From positions 25,376 to 89,375 of the forward strand of contig NZ_FOBX01000021.1 in the NCBI RefSeq assembly GCF_900109945.1: a DNA stretch of 64,000 nucleotides, in the 5' to 3' direction. How positions within the stretch are numbered: the stretch's first letter is position 1; every line of letters begins with the position of its first letter. A program made the position numbers and the translations under genes. The stretch is from Bradyrhizobium sp. OK095. GTDB lineage: Bacteria > Pseudomonadota > Alphaproteobacteria > Rhizobiales > Xanthobacteraceae. Of this stretch, positions 35,449 to 44,046 are shown in pieces. Under the pieces are notes generated by a model. The model saw only the letters and a list, made by a program, of their open reading frames with translations, searched no databases and was not told the origin of the DNA.

Positions 35449-36662
35449 GCCGCCGCATCAAGAGAATGAATCCGAAACCTCGCGAGCGCGACGAGCGCAA
35501 GGAGGCGCGTCCGTTCAAGGCGGGCGGTGCGAAGACAGCGGGACCGCGTCCGGGCGGCAAGCCCGGTGGAAAGCCGCCGCGATTTGCGGCCGAGCGCGCC
35601 GAGCGGCGTGCGCCCAAAGTTGAGCTGGAACAGGCTGCGCCGGCAAAGCCCGTCGTCGAAGCGCTGCTGCCGACCAAGGTGGAGACCGTCAAGGTGACGG
35701 CCGACGAGAATAACATGCGCGTCGATCGTTTCCTCGAAGCGCGCTTTCCCGGCCTGTCGTTCTCCCACATCCAGCGCGTCGTCCGTAAGGGCGAGCTGCG
35801 CGTCGACGGCAAGCGCGTCGACAGCAAGGATCGGCTGGAGGAGGGGCAGAGCGTCCGCATTCCGCCGCTGAAGCTCGACACGCCGAAGGCGCCCAGCCCG
35901 CAGTCGGAAGCCGCGCAAAAGACGTTGGCCGCGCTAAAGGAGATGACGATCTACGAGGACGACGATGTCCTCGTGCTCAACAAGCCGTTGGGCCTTGCCG
36001 TGCAGGGCGGCTCGGGCATGACGCGGCACATCGACCAGATGCTGGAGGTGATGCGCGATTCCAAGGGCCAGAAGCCGCGCCTCGTGCATCGCATCGACAG
36101 GGAGACGTCGGGCTGTCTCCTGATCGCCAAGACGCGCTTTGCCGCCTCGTATCTGACCGGCGCATTCCGCGAGCGATCTGCGCGGAAAACCTATTGGGCG
36201 TTGGTGCCGGGAATGCCGAAGCCCAAGCAGGGCCGCATCTCGACCTTTCTCGCAAAAGAGGAGAGCGAGGACGACACCATCATGCGCGTCGCCCAGCACG
36301 GCGACGAGGGCGCGAGCCACGCGGTGACCTATTACGCGGTGGTCGAGACCGCCGGCAGCAAGCTGACCTGGGTCTCACTGAAGCCGGTGACCGGGCGCAC
36401 CCACCAGCTGCGCGCCCACATGGAGCATATCGGCCACCCCATCGTCGGCGATCCCAAATATTTCAACATCGAGAACTGGCAGCTGCCGGGCGGTTTGCAA
36501 AACCGGCTGCATCTGTTGGCGCGCCGCATCGTCATTCCGCATCCGCGCGGCGGCGTGATCGACGCCACCGCGCCATTGCCGCCGCACATGCAGCAGTCGT
36601 GGAATTTGCTCGGGCTCGACGCGAGCCGGTTTGATCCGATCGAGAACGCGCCGGAGGAGTAG
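35445..36662 (+). CDS. RluA-family 23S rRNA pseudouridine synthase (RluC-like)
   Basis: This 405-residue enzyme isomerises uridine to pseudouridine in RNA. Residues 1 to about 80 are a basic low-complexity extension rich in Arg, Lys, Gly and Pro. Next is an S4 RNA-binding domain (MRVDRFLEARFPGLSFSHIQ), then the catalytic domain with LVHRIDRETSG; the catalytic Asp is residue 218. The motif GRTHQLRAHMEHIGHPIVGD is complete. RluC (positions 955/2504/2580) is the closest by layout, but the target is not proven. The start overlaps the HigA-like stop. The N-terminal extension is longer than in E. coli RluC. Confidence 0.93.
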   Translation: MSRRIKRMNPKPRERDERKEARPFKAGGAKTAGPRPGGKPGGKPPRFAAERAERRAPKVELEQAAPAKPVVEALLPTKVETVKVTADENNMRVDRFLEARFPGLSFSHIQRVVRKGELRVDGKRVDSKDRLEEGQSVRIPPLKLDTPKAPSPQSEAAQKTLAALKEMTIYEDDDVLVLNKPLGLAVQGGSGMTRHIDQMLEVMRDSKGQKPRLVHRIDRETSGCLLIAKTRFAASYLTGAFRERSARKTYWALVPGMPKPKQGRISTFLAKEESEDDTIMRVAQHGDEGASHAVTYYAVVETAGSKLTWVSLKPVTGRTHQLRAHMEHIGHPIVGDPKYFNIENWQLPGGLQNRLHLLARRIVIPHPRGGVIDATAPLPPHMQQSWNLLGLDASRFDPIENAPEE

Positions 36663-36685
36663 GGGCTGGGTCCCGTTGCTAGCCC

Positions 36686-36772
36686 CGTCATTGCGAGGAG
36701 CTCTTGCGACGAAGCAATCCAGACTGCTTCCGCGGAGACATTCTGGATTGCTTCGCTACGCTCGCAATGACG
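36686..36772. repeat. Palindromic intergenic repeat, family C, copy 1
   Basis: CGTCATTGCGAG at the left and CTCGCAATGACG at the right are exact inverted ends; GAAGCAATCCAG and CTGGATTGCTTC form the inner pair. It lies between convergent genes. A shorter relative is at 54939-55010. Translated by chance, this element yields the peptide CERSEAIQ, which appears in false N-terminal extensions. Confidence 0.85.
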
Positions 36773-36797
36773 GTGTGGAGAGGGCGATGGCTGCCCT

Positions 36798-37244
36798 TCA
36801 ATTCCGAAACTGTTCCAGAAACATCCGCAAAGAATCATGCGGGCTCTCGACGTCCGTGATCAGCCAGCCTTCGGGCCCGTTGACCAGGACGAAGTTCAGC
36901 GCCACCCGGCGGCCGTGATTGTCGAAATTCGCCGCAACATAAGTCTTGTCGTATTGCCTGCGCACAACCGCGATCGTAACAGGGCCGAGCTTCCAGCTCG
37001 GGCTCTGCACCAGGAAATCATAGGGCTCGAGCCGCGGTGTGCTCCAGGCCTTGCGCAGGGGGGCATCGAAGAATTGCCGGGCGGCCACGGCATCGCGCGG
37101 CAGGCCTTTTGACAGCTCCGGTGCGCCCTGACCGTAATAGGCGTAGACATTCCGGACCAGCGATTCCGGGGTGCGAAAGCCGGCCTCGGCCGCGGCCAGC
37201 CAAAGCCCGGCCAACAGGGCCACAATGCCCGCAAGTTCCCTCAT
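36798..37244 (-). CDS. Secreted DUF3828-like protein
   Basis: This 148-residue protein has a signal peptide (MRELAGIVALLAGLWLAAAE). The mature part, FRTPESLVRNVYAYYGQGAP through VALNFVLVNGPEGWLITDVE, resembles the DUF3828 type, which is NTF2-like. Its function is unknown. ATG 37244 is preferred to an upstream TTG (37271) because it opens the signal sequence. It is convergent with the pseudouridine synthase gene and divergent from the ATP12 gene. Confidence 0.75.
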   Translation of the reverse strand: MRELAGIVALLAGLWLAAAEAGFRTPESLVRNVYAYYGQGAPELSKGLPRDAVAARQFFDAPLRKAWSTPRLEPYDFLVQSPSWKLGPVTIAVVRRQYDKTYVAANFDNHGRRVALNFVLVNGPEGWLITDVESPHDSLRMFLEQFRN

Positions 37245-37351
37245 GCCCGCCGCTCGCTTTATTGGCCGCAAGTCTTGGCTTAAAACTGTCTTGGCTTAAA
37301 TTGGTCCTAGCTTAAAAGCCTAGCATCCAGCGACCGGGGCCGAAAACTCAC

Positions 37352-38128
37352 ATGCGCGAATTGTTCGATGAAGCTGCGGGGCAGCCCCCGCCGGATCCCC
37401 GGGAATCGGTGCGCGCGTCCGCACGCACGCCACTACGCAAGCGCTTCTACAAGGAGGCAGGCGTCACCGAAGCCGAGGGCGGCTTTGCTATCACGCTCGA
37501 CGGCAAGCCGATCCGCACGCCGTCCAGCCGGCAGGTGGTGATCCCGGCGCGGACGCTCGCCGATGCGGTGGCTGCCGAATGGGCGGCCCAGGGCGAGACG
37601 ATTGATCCCGTGACCATGCCGCTGACGCGCATCGCCAACAGCGTGGTCGAGGGCGTGGTCGACCGCGTCGAACTCGTCAGCGACGATCTCGCCAAATTCT
37701 TCGAGTCCGATCTGCTGTTCTACCGCGCCGGTCACCCAGAAGCGCTCGTCGCCCGCGAGGCCGCGCATTGGGACCCCGTACTGTTCTGGGCCGCGGAGCG
37801 GCTCGGGGCGCATTTCATCCTGTCCGAGGGCGTCATGCACGTGAGGCAGCCGGACGAGGCCATTCAGGCCGTCCGCGCTGTGCTGCCCGGGGATGCCTGG
37901 TCGGTCGCGGCCCTTCATGTGGTGACGACCCTGACCGGCTCGGCGCTGTTGGCACTGGCGCTGGCCCATGGCGTACGCGATGCCGGCCAGATCTGGGACG
38001 CCGCCCATGTCGACGAGGACTGGAACGCCGAGAAATGGGGCGTGGACGAGGAGGCGGCCGCCCGCCGGGCCGCTCGCCTGAAGGATTTTCAGGCCGCCGT
38101 GACGGTTTTGGCGGCCGTGAGGCCGTAA
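37352..38128 (+). CDS. ATP12-family F1-ATPase assembly chaperone
   Basis: This 258-residue protein matches alphaproteobacterial ATP12: RKRFYKEAGVTEAEGGFAIT, GKPIRTPSSRQVVIP, EWAAQGETIDPVTMPLTRIA and the C-terminal WDAAHVDEDWNAEKWGVDEE. In mitochondria ATP12 binds the F1 alpha subunit during assembly; the bacterial homologue is thought to do the same. No atp genes are nearby. The ribosome-binding site is weak. It stands divergent from the DUF3828-like gene. Confidence 0.92.
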   Translation: MRELFDEAAGQPPPDPRESVRASARTPLRKRFYKEAGVTEAEGGFAITLDGKPIRTPSSRQVVIPARTLADAVAAEWAAQGETIDPVTMPLTRIANSVVEGVVDRVELVSDDLAKFFESDLLFYRAGHPEALVAREAAHWDPVLFWAAERLGAHFILSEGVMHVRQPDEAIQAVRAVLPGDAWSVAALHVVTTLTGSALLALALAHGVRDAGQIWDAAHVDEDWNAEKWGVDEEAAARRAARLKDFQAAVTVLAAVRP

Positions 38129-38204
38129 GCGGCCAAAGGTCCTTAACGAGAGGTTTACGAGGGCGGCCTTAGGATGGGACCAGCGTTCCCCGGGCCCCCC
38201 AGAG

Positions 38205-39815
38205 ATGCCGACGCCGATAAGCTCGATCGTTCCCGTCAGTGCCGCCAGCCCTGTGGCTGATGCGGCGACGCCCGATCTCGTGCTTCAGGCTGGCAGCGTC
38301 GTCGATGCCAGAGTCGTCAGTGTGCTCGCCGACAATCTGGTGCGGATCGCGATCGCCAACCTCTCGATGGACGTGATGTCGGAGGTGTCGCTGACACCGG
38401 GGCAGAACCTCCAACTTACGGTGTCGCAGAATGACGGCACCATCCGGCTCGCCGTCGTGGGCGGGACAGGCCAGGCGGCGGCCGATCAGGTCACGCTGAC
38501 GCCGGGGGCCGCGTCGCTGGTGGAGAGTCCGTCGCTGGCGCCGTCTGCGAACGCGGCACGCAACACGCTGACGCCGCTGGAGCAGGTTGCCGTCACCGTC
38601 GCCTCGGCCGAGGCGGTGACAAAACAGGGCAGCCAGGCGCCGCTATTCGCCAACCTCGCCTCCGTCGTCACCGGCAGCGATCTGCCGGCGGGGCTTAAGC
38701 AGGCGGTGCTGGACGTGCTGGCGCAGCAGACGCCGCTCAACACCGCCCTCGATGGCGGCAATATCGAATCCGCCTTCCAGAAGTCCGGGTTGTTCCTCGA
38801 GGCTTCGCTGGCCGCAGGCACGACGCCGTCCTCCGGCAATGTGCCGGACCTGAAAGCGGCGCTGCTGGTGTTGCGCCAGACACTGGCCACGCTCGAGACG
38901 GCCGCACCGCAGGCGCAGGGCGCGGCGATCCCGACGAACGCCGTTGCGACACCGCAGGTCGCCGCCGCGCCGGCTCCCGCAGCAGGTGAGGCCGTGCAGG
39001 CCGCACAACCTTCGACGGAAGCTGATGTCTCCCAAGCACCGCGCAGCGCCAATCTCGCGGCCGTCGTGCTGGCTGATATCGCTGGCGGCGCTCCGCAGAC
39101 AGCGGTGCCGCGAACCATGTCCGCAGGCCTTGCCGCGAGCTTGCTGCAAGAGGTCACGCAAAATCTGCCGCGCCTAATTGGGAACGTGCCCGGCTCCAAC
39201 AAGGCCGTGCCCGATGGCCACCTCTTCGAGGCCGCCGCGCGCACGACGCCGCCGCCGTTTCGCGGCGCGTTGCCGGCTGTGCAGGCTATCGCCTCGCCAT
39301 CGCTCGCGCCGGATACACCCCTCGCTGCAACCATGCATCGCCTGCTCGACGACACCGATGCCGCAATCGCACGGCAGACATTGCTGCAGGTCGCATCACT
39401 CCCTGATCGCACTGACGCCAGCGGTCACCGCATCGATCCGACCGCGCCGCAGTGGAATTTCGAGATTCCGTTTGCGACGCCGCAGGGCACCGCGATGGCG
39501 CAGTTCGAGATCTCGCGCGATGGCGGCAACGAATCCGCCGATCCCGCAAAACGCGCCTGGCGTGCACGCTTCACGCTCAATGTCGAGCCGGCCGGCCCCG
39601 TGCATGCGCTGATCACGCTCAACGGCGACAAGACTTTTGTGCGGATGTGGGCGGAGCGGCCGGCGACCGCGCAACAGCTTCGCGCCGGAATCGGCGAGCT
39701 CAGCCAGGCAATGACCAGGGCCGAGCTCAAGCCCGGCGATATCGTGGTGCGCGACGGTACGCCGCCGCAGCCGGCGCCGGCCCGCGCCGGCCATTTTCTG
39801 GATCGCGCGACATGA
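38205..39815 (+). CDS. FliK-like flagellar hook-length control protein
   Basis: This 536-residue protein has a long low-complexity Ala/Pro/Thr/Gln-rich body. The C-terminal domain of the Flg_hook type is at about residues 415-520 (WNFEIPFATPQGTAMAQFEI; RARFTLNVEPAGPVHALITL; LRAGIGELSQAMTRAELKPG). FliK measures hook length and switches the export gate via FlhB. Its stop overlaps the start of an FlhB C-terminal-domain gene (ATGA), which supports the assignment. No other flagellar gene is in the window. The ribosome-binding site is weak. Whether this is the main hook ruler or a paralogue is unknown. Confidence 0.8.
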   Translation: MPTPISSIVPVSAASPVADAATPDLVLQAGSVVDARVVSVLADNLVRIAIANLSMDVMSEVSLTPGQNLQLTVSQNDGTIRLAVVGGTGQAAADQVTLTPGAASLVESPSLAPSANAARNTLTPLEQVAVTVASAEAVTKQGSQAPLFANLASVVTGSDLPAGLKQAVLDVLAQQTPLNTALDGGNIESAFQKSGLFLEASLAAGTTPSSGNVPDLKAALLVLRQTLATLETAAPQAQGAAIPTNAVATPQVAAAPAPAAGEAVQAAQPSTEADVSQAPRSANLAAVVLADIAGGAPQTAVPRTMSAGLAASLLQEVTQNLPRLIGNVPGSNKAVPDGHLFEAAARTTPPPFRGALPAVQAIASPSLAPDTPLAATMHRLLDDTDAAIARQTLLQVASLPDRTDASGHRIDPTAPQWNFEIPFATPQGTAMAQFEISRDGGNESADPAKRAWRARFTLNVEPAGPVHALITLNGDKTFVRMWAERPATAQQLRAGIGELSQAMTRAELKPGDIVVRDGTPPQPAPARAGHFLDRAT

Positions 39816-40072
39816 GCGACGCATCAAAAATCGCGATCGCGCTGCATTACGAGAAGGGCAGCAACGCGCCTGTCGTCGTCGCCAAGGGCAGGGGCACGAT
39901 CGGCGAAAAGATCGTCGAGATCGCCAAGGCCAACGACATCCCGATCGAGGAGAACGAGATTTTGGCCGGTGCGCTCTCCAAGGTCGAGCTCGGCGAGGAG
40001 ATCCCGCCCGACCTCTACAAGGCCGTCGCCGAAGTGCTGGTGTTCGTGCTGCGGCTGTCGGGCCGGCGCTGA
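39812..40072 (+). CDS. Stand-alone FlhB C-terminal domain protein (FlhX-like)
   Basis: This 86-residue protein matches the small C-terminal cytoplasmic fragment of FlhB/YscU: IAIALHYEKGSNAPVVVAKG, EENEILAGALSKVELGEEIP and PDLYKAVAEVLVFVLRLSG. It begins just after the position of the NPTH self-cleavage site, so it resembles the already cleaved fragment; the membrane domain is absent. H. pylori has a similar stand-alone protein, FlhX. It overlaps the fliK-like stop by ATGA and should be made with it. It probably interacts with FliK or substitutes for the FlhB fragment at the export gate. Confidence 0.88.
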   Translation: MSDASKIAIALHYEKGSNAPVVVAKGRGTIGEKIVEIAKANDIPIEENEILAGALSKVELGEEIPPDLYKAVAEVLVFVLRLSGRR

Positions 40073-40104
40073 GCGCTGTCATCGTTTCACCACGTGGCGG
40101 CTGC

Positions 40105-40962
40105 ATGGTCGCGGCCACTCTTATTGTTCAACGGATACCGCCCTTGCTCACCCGCCGTTCCACCCTCGGCCTTCTCGCCGCGACTGCCATCCTGCCACAG
40201 CGCGCGTTCGCTCATGTTGCTCCGCCGCGCAACGAGATTCGTGAGAGCCTGGCAAAACGCTTCACCGACCTCGGCACATCGGGCACTTTCGTCGGCTACA
40301 AGGTCGAGGATTATCTGATCGTCGCCAGCGACAAGGAACGCTCGGGCGAAGCCAAGCTGCCGGCCTCGACCTTCAAGATTCCGAACTCGCTGATTGCGCT
40401 TGAAACCGGAATCGTCGCAGACCCCGACAAGGATTTGTTCCCGTGGGACGGCGTGAAGCGCCCGATCGAGGCCTGGAACAAGGACCACACGCTGCGCAGC
40501 GCCATCGCGGTGAGCGCTGTGCCGGTCTATCAGGAGATCGCGCGCCGCATCGGGCAAGAGCGGATGCAGAAGTTTGTCGATCTGTTCGACTACGGCAATC
40601 GCGACATCGGCGGCGGCATCGACCAGTTCTGGCTCACCGGCAATTTGCGCATCGACCCGATCGAGCAGATCGATTTCGTCGACCGGCTGCGCCGCCGCGC
40701 GCTGCCGATCAGCAAGCGCAGCCAGGATCTCGTCGCTGACATCCTGCCGGTGACCAAGGTCGGCGACAGCGTCATCCGCGCCAAGTCCGGGCTGCTGGGG
40801 GCCGAGCGCGGCGCGCCGTCGCTGGGCTGGATGGTCGGCTGGGCCGAGAAGGGCGAGGCGCACACGGTGTTCGCGCTCAACATGGACTGCACCGAGCCGC
40901 GTCTCGTCGGTGAGCGCATGCCGCTGACGCAAGCCTGCCTTGCCGAGATCGGCGCGGTCTAG
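40105..40962 (+). CDS. Class D (OXA-type) beta-lactamase
   Basis: This 285-residue serine beta-lactamase has all class D motifs: STFK at residues 88-91 (nucleophile Ser88, carbamylatable Lys91), SAV at 137-139, YGN at 163-165 and KSG at 227-229. A signal of twin-arginine type (LTRRSTLGLLAATAILPQRA, with AFA) precedes the mature part. An alternative TTG start at 40144 would put the arginines at the N-terminus. The nearest neighbours are the FliK/FlhX pair and a CMD-like gene, with no resistance island or mobility gene, so it looks like a resident chromosomal enzyme. Its substrate range cannot be read. Confidence 0.93.
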   Translation: MVAATLIVQRIPPLLTRRSTLGLLAATAILPQRAFAHVAPPRNEIRESLAKRFTDLGTSGTFVGYKVEDYLIVASDKERSGEAKLPASTFKIPNSLIALETGIVADPDKDLFPWDGVKRPIEAWNKDHTLRSAIAVSAVPVYQEIARRIGQERMQKFVDLFDYGNRDIGGGIDQFWLTGNLRIDPIEQIDFVDRLRRRALPISKRSQDLVADILPVTKVGDSVIRAKSGLLGAERGAPSLGWMVGWAEKGEAHTVFALNMDCTEPRLVGERMPLTQACLAEIGAV

Positions 40963-41031
40963 CTGGCGCGCGCGAACCTGCTCGATTAGCATCATCCCGA
41001 CCAAGCAAGAAAAAAGGTCGGGAGGATAACG

Positions 41032-41688
41032 ATGAACTCAACGCCACTATGGCTGTCGTCGATCACGTTTGCCGCTGCGGGCGGCTGGCTTGCCGCCACG
41101 ATGTTTGCTGGCCGCGCCACCAGCAAGGAGCCGCGCTTTCCGCAGCTCACCATGGACCAGCTCGACGAGAAGCAGAAACCGCTCGGCGAGCAGATCATGA
41201 AGGTGTCGAGCGTCGGCATTGGCGGCCCGTACAACCCGATGATCCGCAGCCCCATGCTCGGCCAGCGCCTGTTCGACCTGTTTTATTATCTGCGCTGGGA
41301 AACCTCGGTCCCGACAAAACTCAACGAGTTCGCGATCCTGATCATCGGCCGGCAGTGGCGCTCGCAGGTGGAGTGGTTCGCGCACGCGCCGCTGGCGGCG
41401 AAAGCGGGCCTGTCGCCTGAGATGATCGCGGAGTTGAAGGCTAACAAGCGACCGTCGAAAATGGCCGAGGACGAGGCCGTGGTCTACGACTTCGTCACCG
41501 AGATCACCACGACCAGGAAGGTTTCCGATGAGACCTACGCGCGCGCCAAGAAGGTCTTCAACGATCAGCAGATCGTCGATCTTACGGCGGTCGCCGGAAA
41601 TTATGTGATGGTCGCCATGCTGCTGGCGATGGCCGAGGAAACCACGCCGCCGGACAAGCAGGAGCCGTTCAAGCCCGGCGAGCCGTGA
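41032..41688 (+). CDS. Membrane-anchored carboxymuconolactone decarboxylase-like protein without cysteines
   Basis: This 218-residue protein has an N-terminal hydrophobic segment (LWLSSITFAAAGGWLAATMF), then an AhpD/CMD-like helical fold (LNEFAILIIGRQWRSQVEWF followed by AHAPLAAKAGL). The whole protein has no cysteine, so it cannot be an AhpD-type peroxidase; the QVEWFAH part keeps the Glu and His of the decarboxylase type. The reaction is unknown. GGGAGG precedes the ATG. A palindromic repeat lies directly downstream. Confidence 0.82.
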   Translation: MNSTPLWLSSITFAAAGGWLAATMFAGRATSKEPRFPQLTMDQLDEKQKPLGEQIMKVSSVGIGGPYNPMIRSPMLGQRLFDLFYYLRWETSVPTKLNEFAILIIGRQWRSQVEWFAHAPLAAKAGLSPEMIAELKANKRPSKMAEDEAVVYDFVTEITTTRKVSDETYARAKKVFNDQQIVDLTAVAGNYVMVAMLLAMAEETTPPDKQEPFKPGEP

Positions 41689-41709
41689 GGCGAACAGCTT
41701 CCTTGCGGC

Positions 41710-41823
41710 CATCCTTCGAGACGCCCGCTTGGCGGGCTCCTCAGGATGAGGTCTTATTTCGCGGCGAGACATTAGACCCTCATGGTGAGGAGCCCGCAAA
41801 GCGGGCGTCTCGAACCATGAAGG
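41710..41823. repeat. Palindromic intergenic repeat, family D
   Basis: CATCCTTCGAGACGCCCGC with GGCGGGCTCCTCAGGATGAGG at the left is mirrored by CCTCATGGTGAGGAGCCCGC and GCGGGCGTCTCGAACCATGA at the right. It is 114 bases long with imperfect arms, between convergent genes. I recognise this as a frequent Bradyrhizobium intergenic sequence. Only one copy is in the window. Confidence 0.8.
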
Positions 41824-41830
41824 CCGAGCC

Positions 41831-42826
41831 CTATCCCAGCTTGAACAGCGCCTGCAAAAACTCCTCCACGGCCTTGCGCGACTCCGCGGCCGTCGTGGGA
41901 TTGCCGCCGACATGCGGGTTGAGCTCGATGCAGGCGTCCTTGTAGGTGAAGGGCGCCTGCGTATCGGCATTCATCAGCACGCCGCTGTCGCCTTCGCGGA
42001 GGTGGCAGTTGCGCGCGGTCTGGGCGCCGGTGGAGACGGAAACGGTGTTGACGCCGAGCAGGCCGCTGTCGAACCCGTGCGCGCTGTCGGGGTATTCGGT
42101 CAGCACGACGTCGCGCTTGGCAGCCTTGAGCCGCTCGACGAAGGCCCTACAGCTGTTCACGGGATTATAGTCGTCCGGTGTGCCGTGGAAGATGCGGATC
42201 GGACGCGCCGCAACGTCCGTGTCGCTCTGATACGTGGTCGAGCAATCCGGATAGAACGGGATGTAGGCGGCGAACTGGACGCCGGACTTGTTCCAGAGCT
42301 TGTTGAAGCGCTCCAGGCTTGCATAGAGCGCCGCCTGTCCGCCGCGCGAAAAGCCCATCAGCACGATGCGGTCGGGGTCGACGCGCGGATGCTTCGCGAG
42401 AATCTCCAGCGAGCGGTAGATGTCGACGATCAGATTGAGCCGGCCGAGCAGGGCCTGGTTCGGCCCGACCACTGTCAGCCCGCGGCCGGTAAAGCCGTCG
42501 ATCACGAAGGTCGAGATGCCCATGGCGTTGAACGCGTGCACCCAGGCCTCGGTGGTGGCGCCGACACCGCTCGAGCCGTGCATCAGCACCACGACGGGAA
42601 GCTTGCCGGTGCCTTGGGCGACGCGGAATTCGCCCGCCACCGTCACCGGCTTGGCGGCGTCCGTGTCGCCGCTGAGGAATTGCTGGTCGGACAGAGTAAG
42701 CGAGGGGATTGGAAAGATCTCGGTCCGGGTCGCGGCGTCCTTGGGGAGGGATTGTGCGTCGGCGCCAATGCCGGCGAAAAGAGTCGAGATACAGAGCGCC
42801 ATAGCGACGCGGAATGCCGTCGGCAT
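41831..42826 (-). CDS. Secreted dienelactone hydrolase-family alpha/beta hydrolase
   Basis: This 331-residue precursor has a signal peptide (MPTAFRVAMALCISTLFAG). The hydrolase core includes LPVVVLMHGSSGVGATTEAW (oxyanion region), the nucleophile elbow VLMGFSRGGQAAL, the acid in HGTPDDYNPV, and the His in DSAHGFDS. It would hydrolyse an unknown ester or lactone in the periplasm. GGGAGG at ideal distance fixes the start at 42826, not at the longer frame to 42862. It is convergent with the CMD-like gene. Confidence 0.9.
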   Translation of the reverse strand: MPTAFRVAMALCISTLFAGIGADAQSLPKDAATRTEIFPIPSLTLSDQQFLSGDTDAAKPVTVAGEFRVAQGTGKLPVVVLMHGSSGVGATTEAWVHAFNAMGISTFVIDGFTGRGLTVVGPNQALLGRLNLIVDIYRSLEILAKHPRVDPDRIVLMGFSRGGQAALYASLERFNKLWNKSGVQFAAYIPFYPDCSTTYQSDTDVAARPIRIFHGTPDDYNPVNSCRAFVERLKAAKRDVVLTEYPDSAHGFDSGLLGVNTVSVSTGAQTARNCHLREGDSGVLMNADTQAPFTYKDACIELNPHVGGNPTTAAESRKAVEEFLQALFKLG

Positions 42827-42897
42827 CGGATCCTCCCTTATGATTTTGAGGGAGTAGACCAACCGACCTGCACGCTGTCAATTTGTCGCTGATGGCC

Positions 42898-43494
42898 TCA
42901 GGCCTTGGCAGCCGTCTTCTTCACCGTCAGGGCCTGGTCGATCGCAAAGCCGCCGATCTCGCTCATCGCCTGCGAAATCACGTCGCCCTTGCGGGCAAAG
43001 CCGGCGGAGAGGAAATCGAACTGGGTGCGCGCCAGCCGCAGCACCTCGATCGGCACGGAAACCACGGTCTCGTTAAAACTGTCCACGGAGGCATGCAGCG
43101 TGTCGAGCTCGGTGGTGAGCTTGCCGATATGGCTCTCCGCGTGCTGCATCAGGCCGAGCAGCTTGTCGCGCTCGCTATCGAACGCCGCGCGCTCGGCGGC
43201 GGCTGCCGCGGTGACCTCGGCCAGTTGCGCCCGCAGCGCCTCGATCTGGCCGACCATGGCATCGGAGGCGAGCTCGGCGGCTTCCCGTAGCTCGACATGG
43301 CGCGTGCTCTCTTCCTGCGCCTGGTGATAGAGCCGTTCGGCCGTCATCGCCCGCTGCGCCAGCGACTCGATCAGGCTTGCCGCGCGCAGCAGCATCTCGC
43401 CGTTCCGCCCCGACACCATGCTGGCCATGCGCCGCAGGAAGTCGACGGTTTCGGACGAGGAGTTCGGCGGCAGGGGAACGACCGTCGCGGACAT
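42898..43494 (-). CDS. Coiled-coil protein of unknown function
   Basis: I do not recognise this 198-residue protein. The middle (about residues 45-135) is strongly alpha-helical with heptad-like spacing (AELASDAMVGQIEALRAQLA; HIGKLTTELDTLHASVDSF) and is rich in Ala and Glu. There is no signal peptide or membrane segment. The C-terminus is basic (ALTVKKTAAKA). No clear ribosome-binding site is visible. Codon use fits the neighbouring genes, so it is probably real. Confidence 0.65.
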   Translation of the reverse strand: MSATVVPLPPNSSSETVDFLRRMASMVSGRNGEMLLRAASLIESLAQRAMTAERLYHQAQEESTRHVELREAAELASDAMVGQIEALRAQLAEVTAAAAAERAAFDSERDKLLGLMQHAESHIGKLTTELDTLHASVDSFNETVVSVPIEVLRLARTQFDFLSAGFARKGDVISQAMSEIGGFAIDQALTVKKTAAKA

Positions 43495-43641
43495 GAGGTG
43501 ATGCTTGCAGCCAGACGTGATGGACCGCCGCCGTACCGACTGGGCTCACGCAACATTCGGCGCCTGATCGTAGGCCTGGAGCAAGCCTGAATCGGCAGGC
43601 CGGGTCAACCGGCCGGGCCGCCAAATTTGCGGTGACTGGGA

Positions 43642-44046
43642 TCAGGCGTCCTTCTGCCGCCCGATCCGCCCCAGATGGGTGAAGCCGAAGCCTGCCGAAT
43701 ATTTCAGGCCATAGCCCAGCGCCCGGTCGAAGCCGATATGGGCGAGCCAGATCATGGCGACGGACAGGGTGAGGGGGGAGGCGAGACCAAAACCCAGCGT
43801 CAGCAGCGCCACCGGCGCCATGTAGCTGTGGGCGGCGTTGTAAACCAGCGCACCGAATTTGGCGTCGGCGAGGTAGGCCAGAAAGCTCAAATCGGGCACG
43901 AAGAACAGCAGGGCGAACACCAGCCAGGAGCCGTCCCAGGCCCAGTAGAGCATCACCATCCCTGCGAACAGGGTCAGCCCCTCCAGCCGGAGCACGAGCT
44001 TGACGCCGCCTGTCACAGCCCCGGTCTCGGCAGCTCTCTCGTCCAT
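43642..44046 (-). CDS. DUF4260 small membrane protein
   Basis: This 134-residue protein has four expected membrane segments and matches DUF4260 (LVLRLEGLTLFAGMVMLYWA; FFVPDLSFLAYLADAKFGAL; IWLAHIGFDRALGYGLKYSA). Its function is unknown. ATG 44046 is chosen because GGGAGG stands 6 bases upstream; the frame extends to 44139 without a better start. It is divergent from the acyl-CoA carboxylase gene. Confidence 0.87.
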   Translation of the reverse strand: MDERAAETGAVTGGVKLVLRLEGLTLFAGMVMLYWAWDGSWLVFALLFFVPDLSFLAYLADAKFGALVYNAAHSYMAPVALLTLGFGLASPLTLSVAMIWLAHIGFDRALGYGLKYSAGFGFTHLGRIGRQKDA

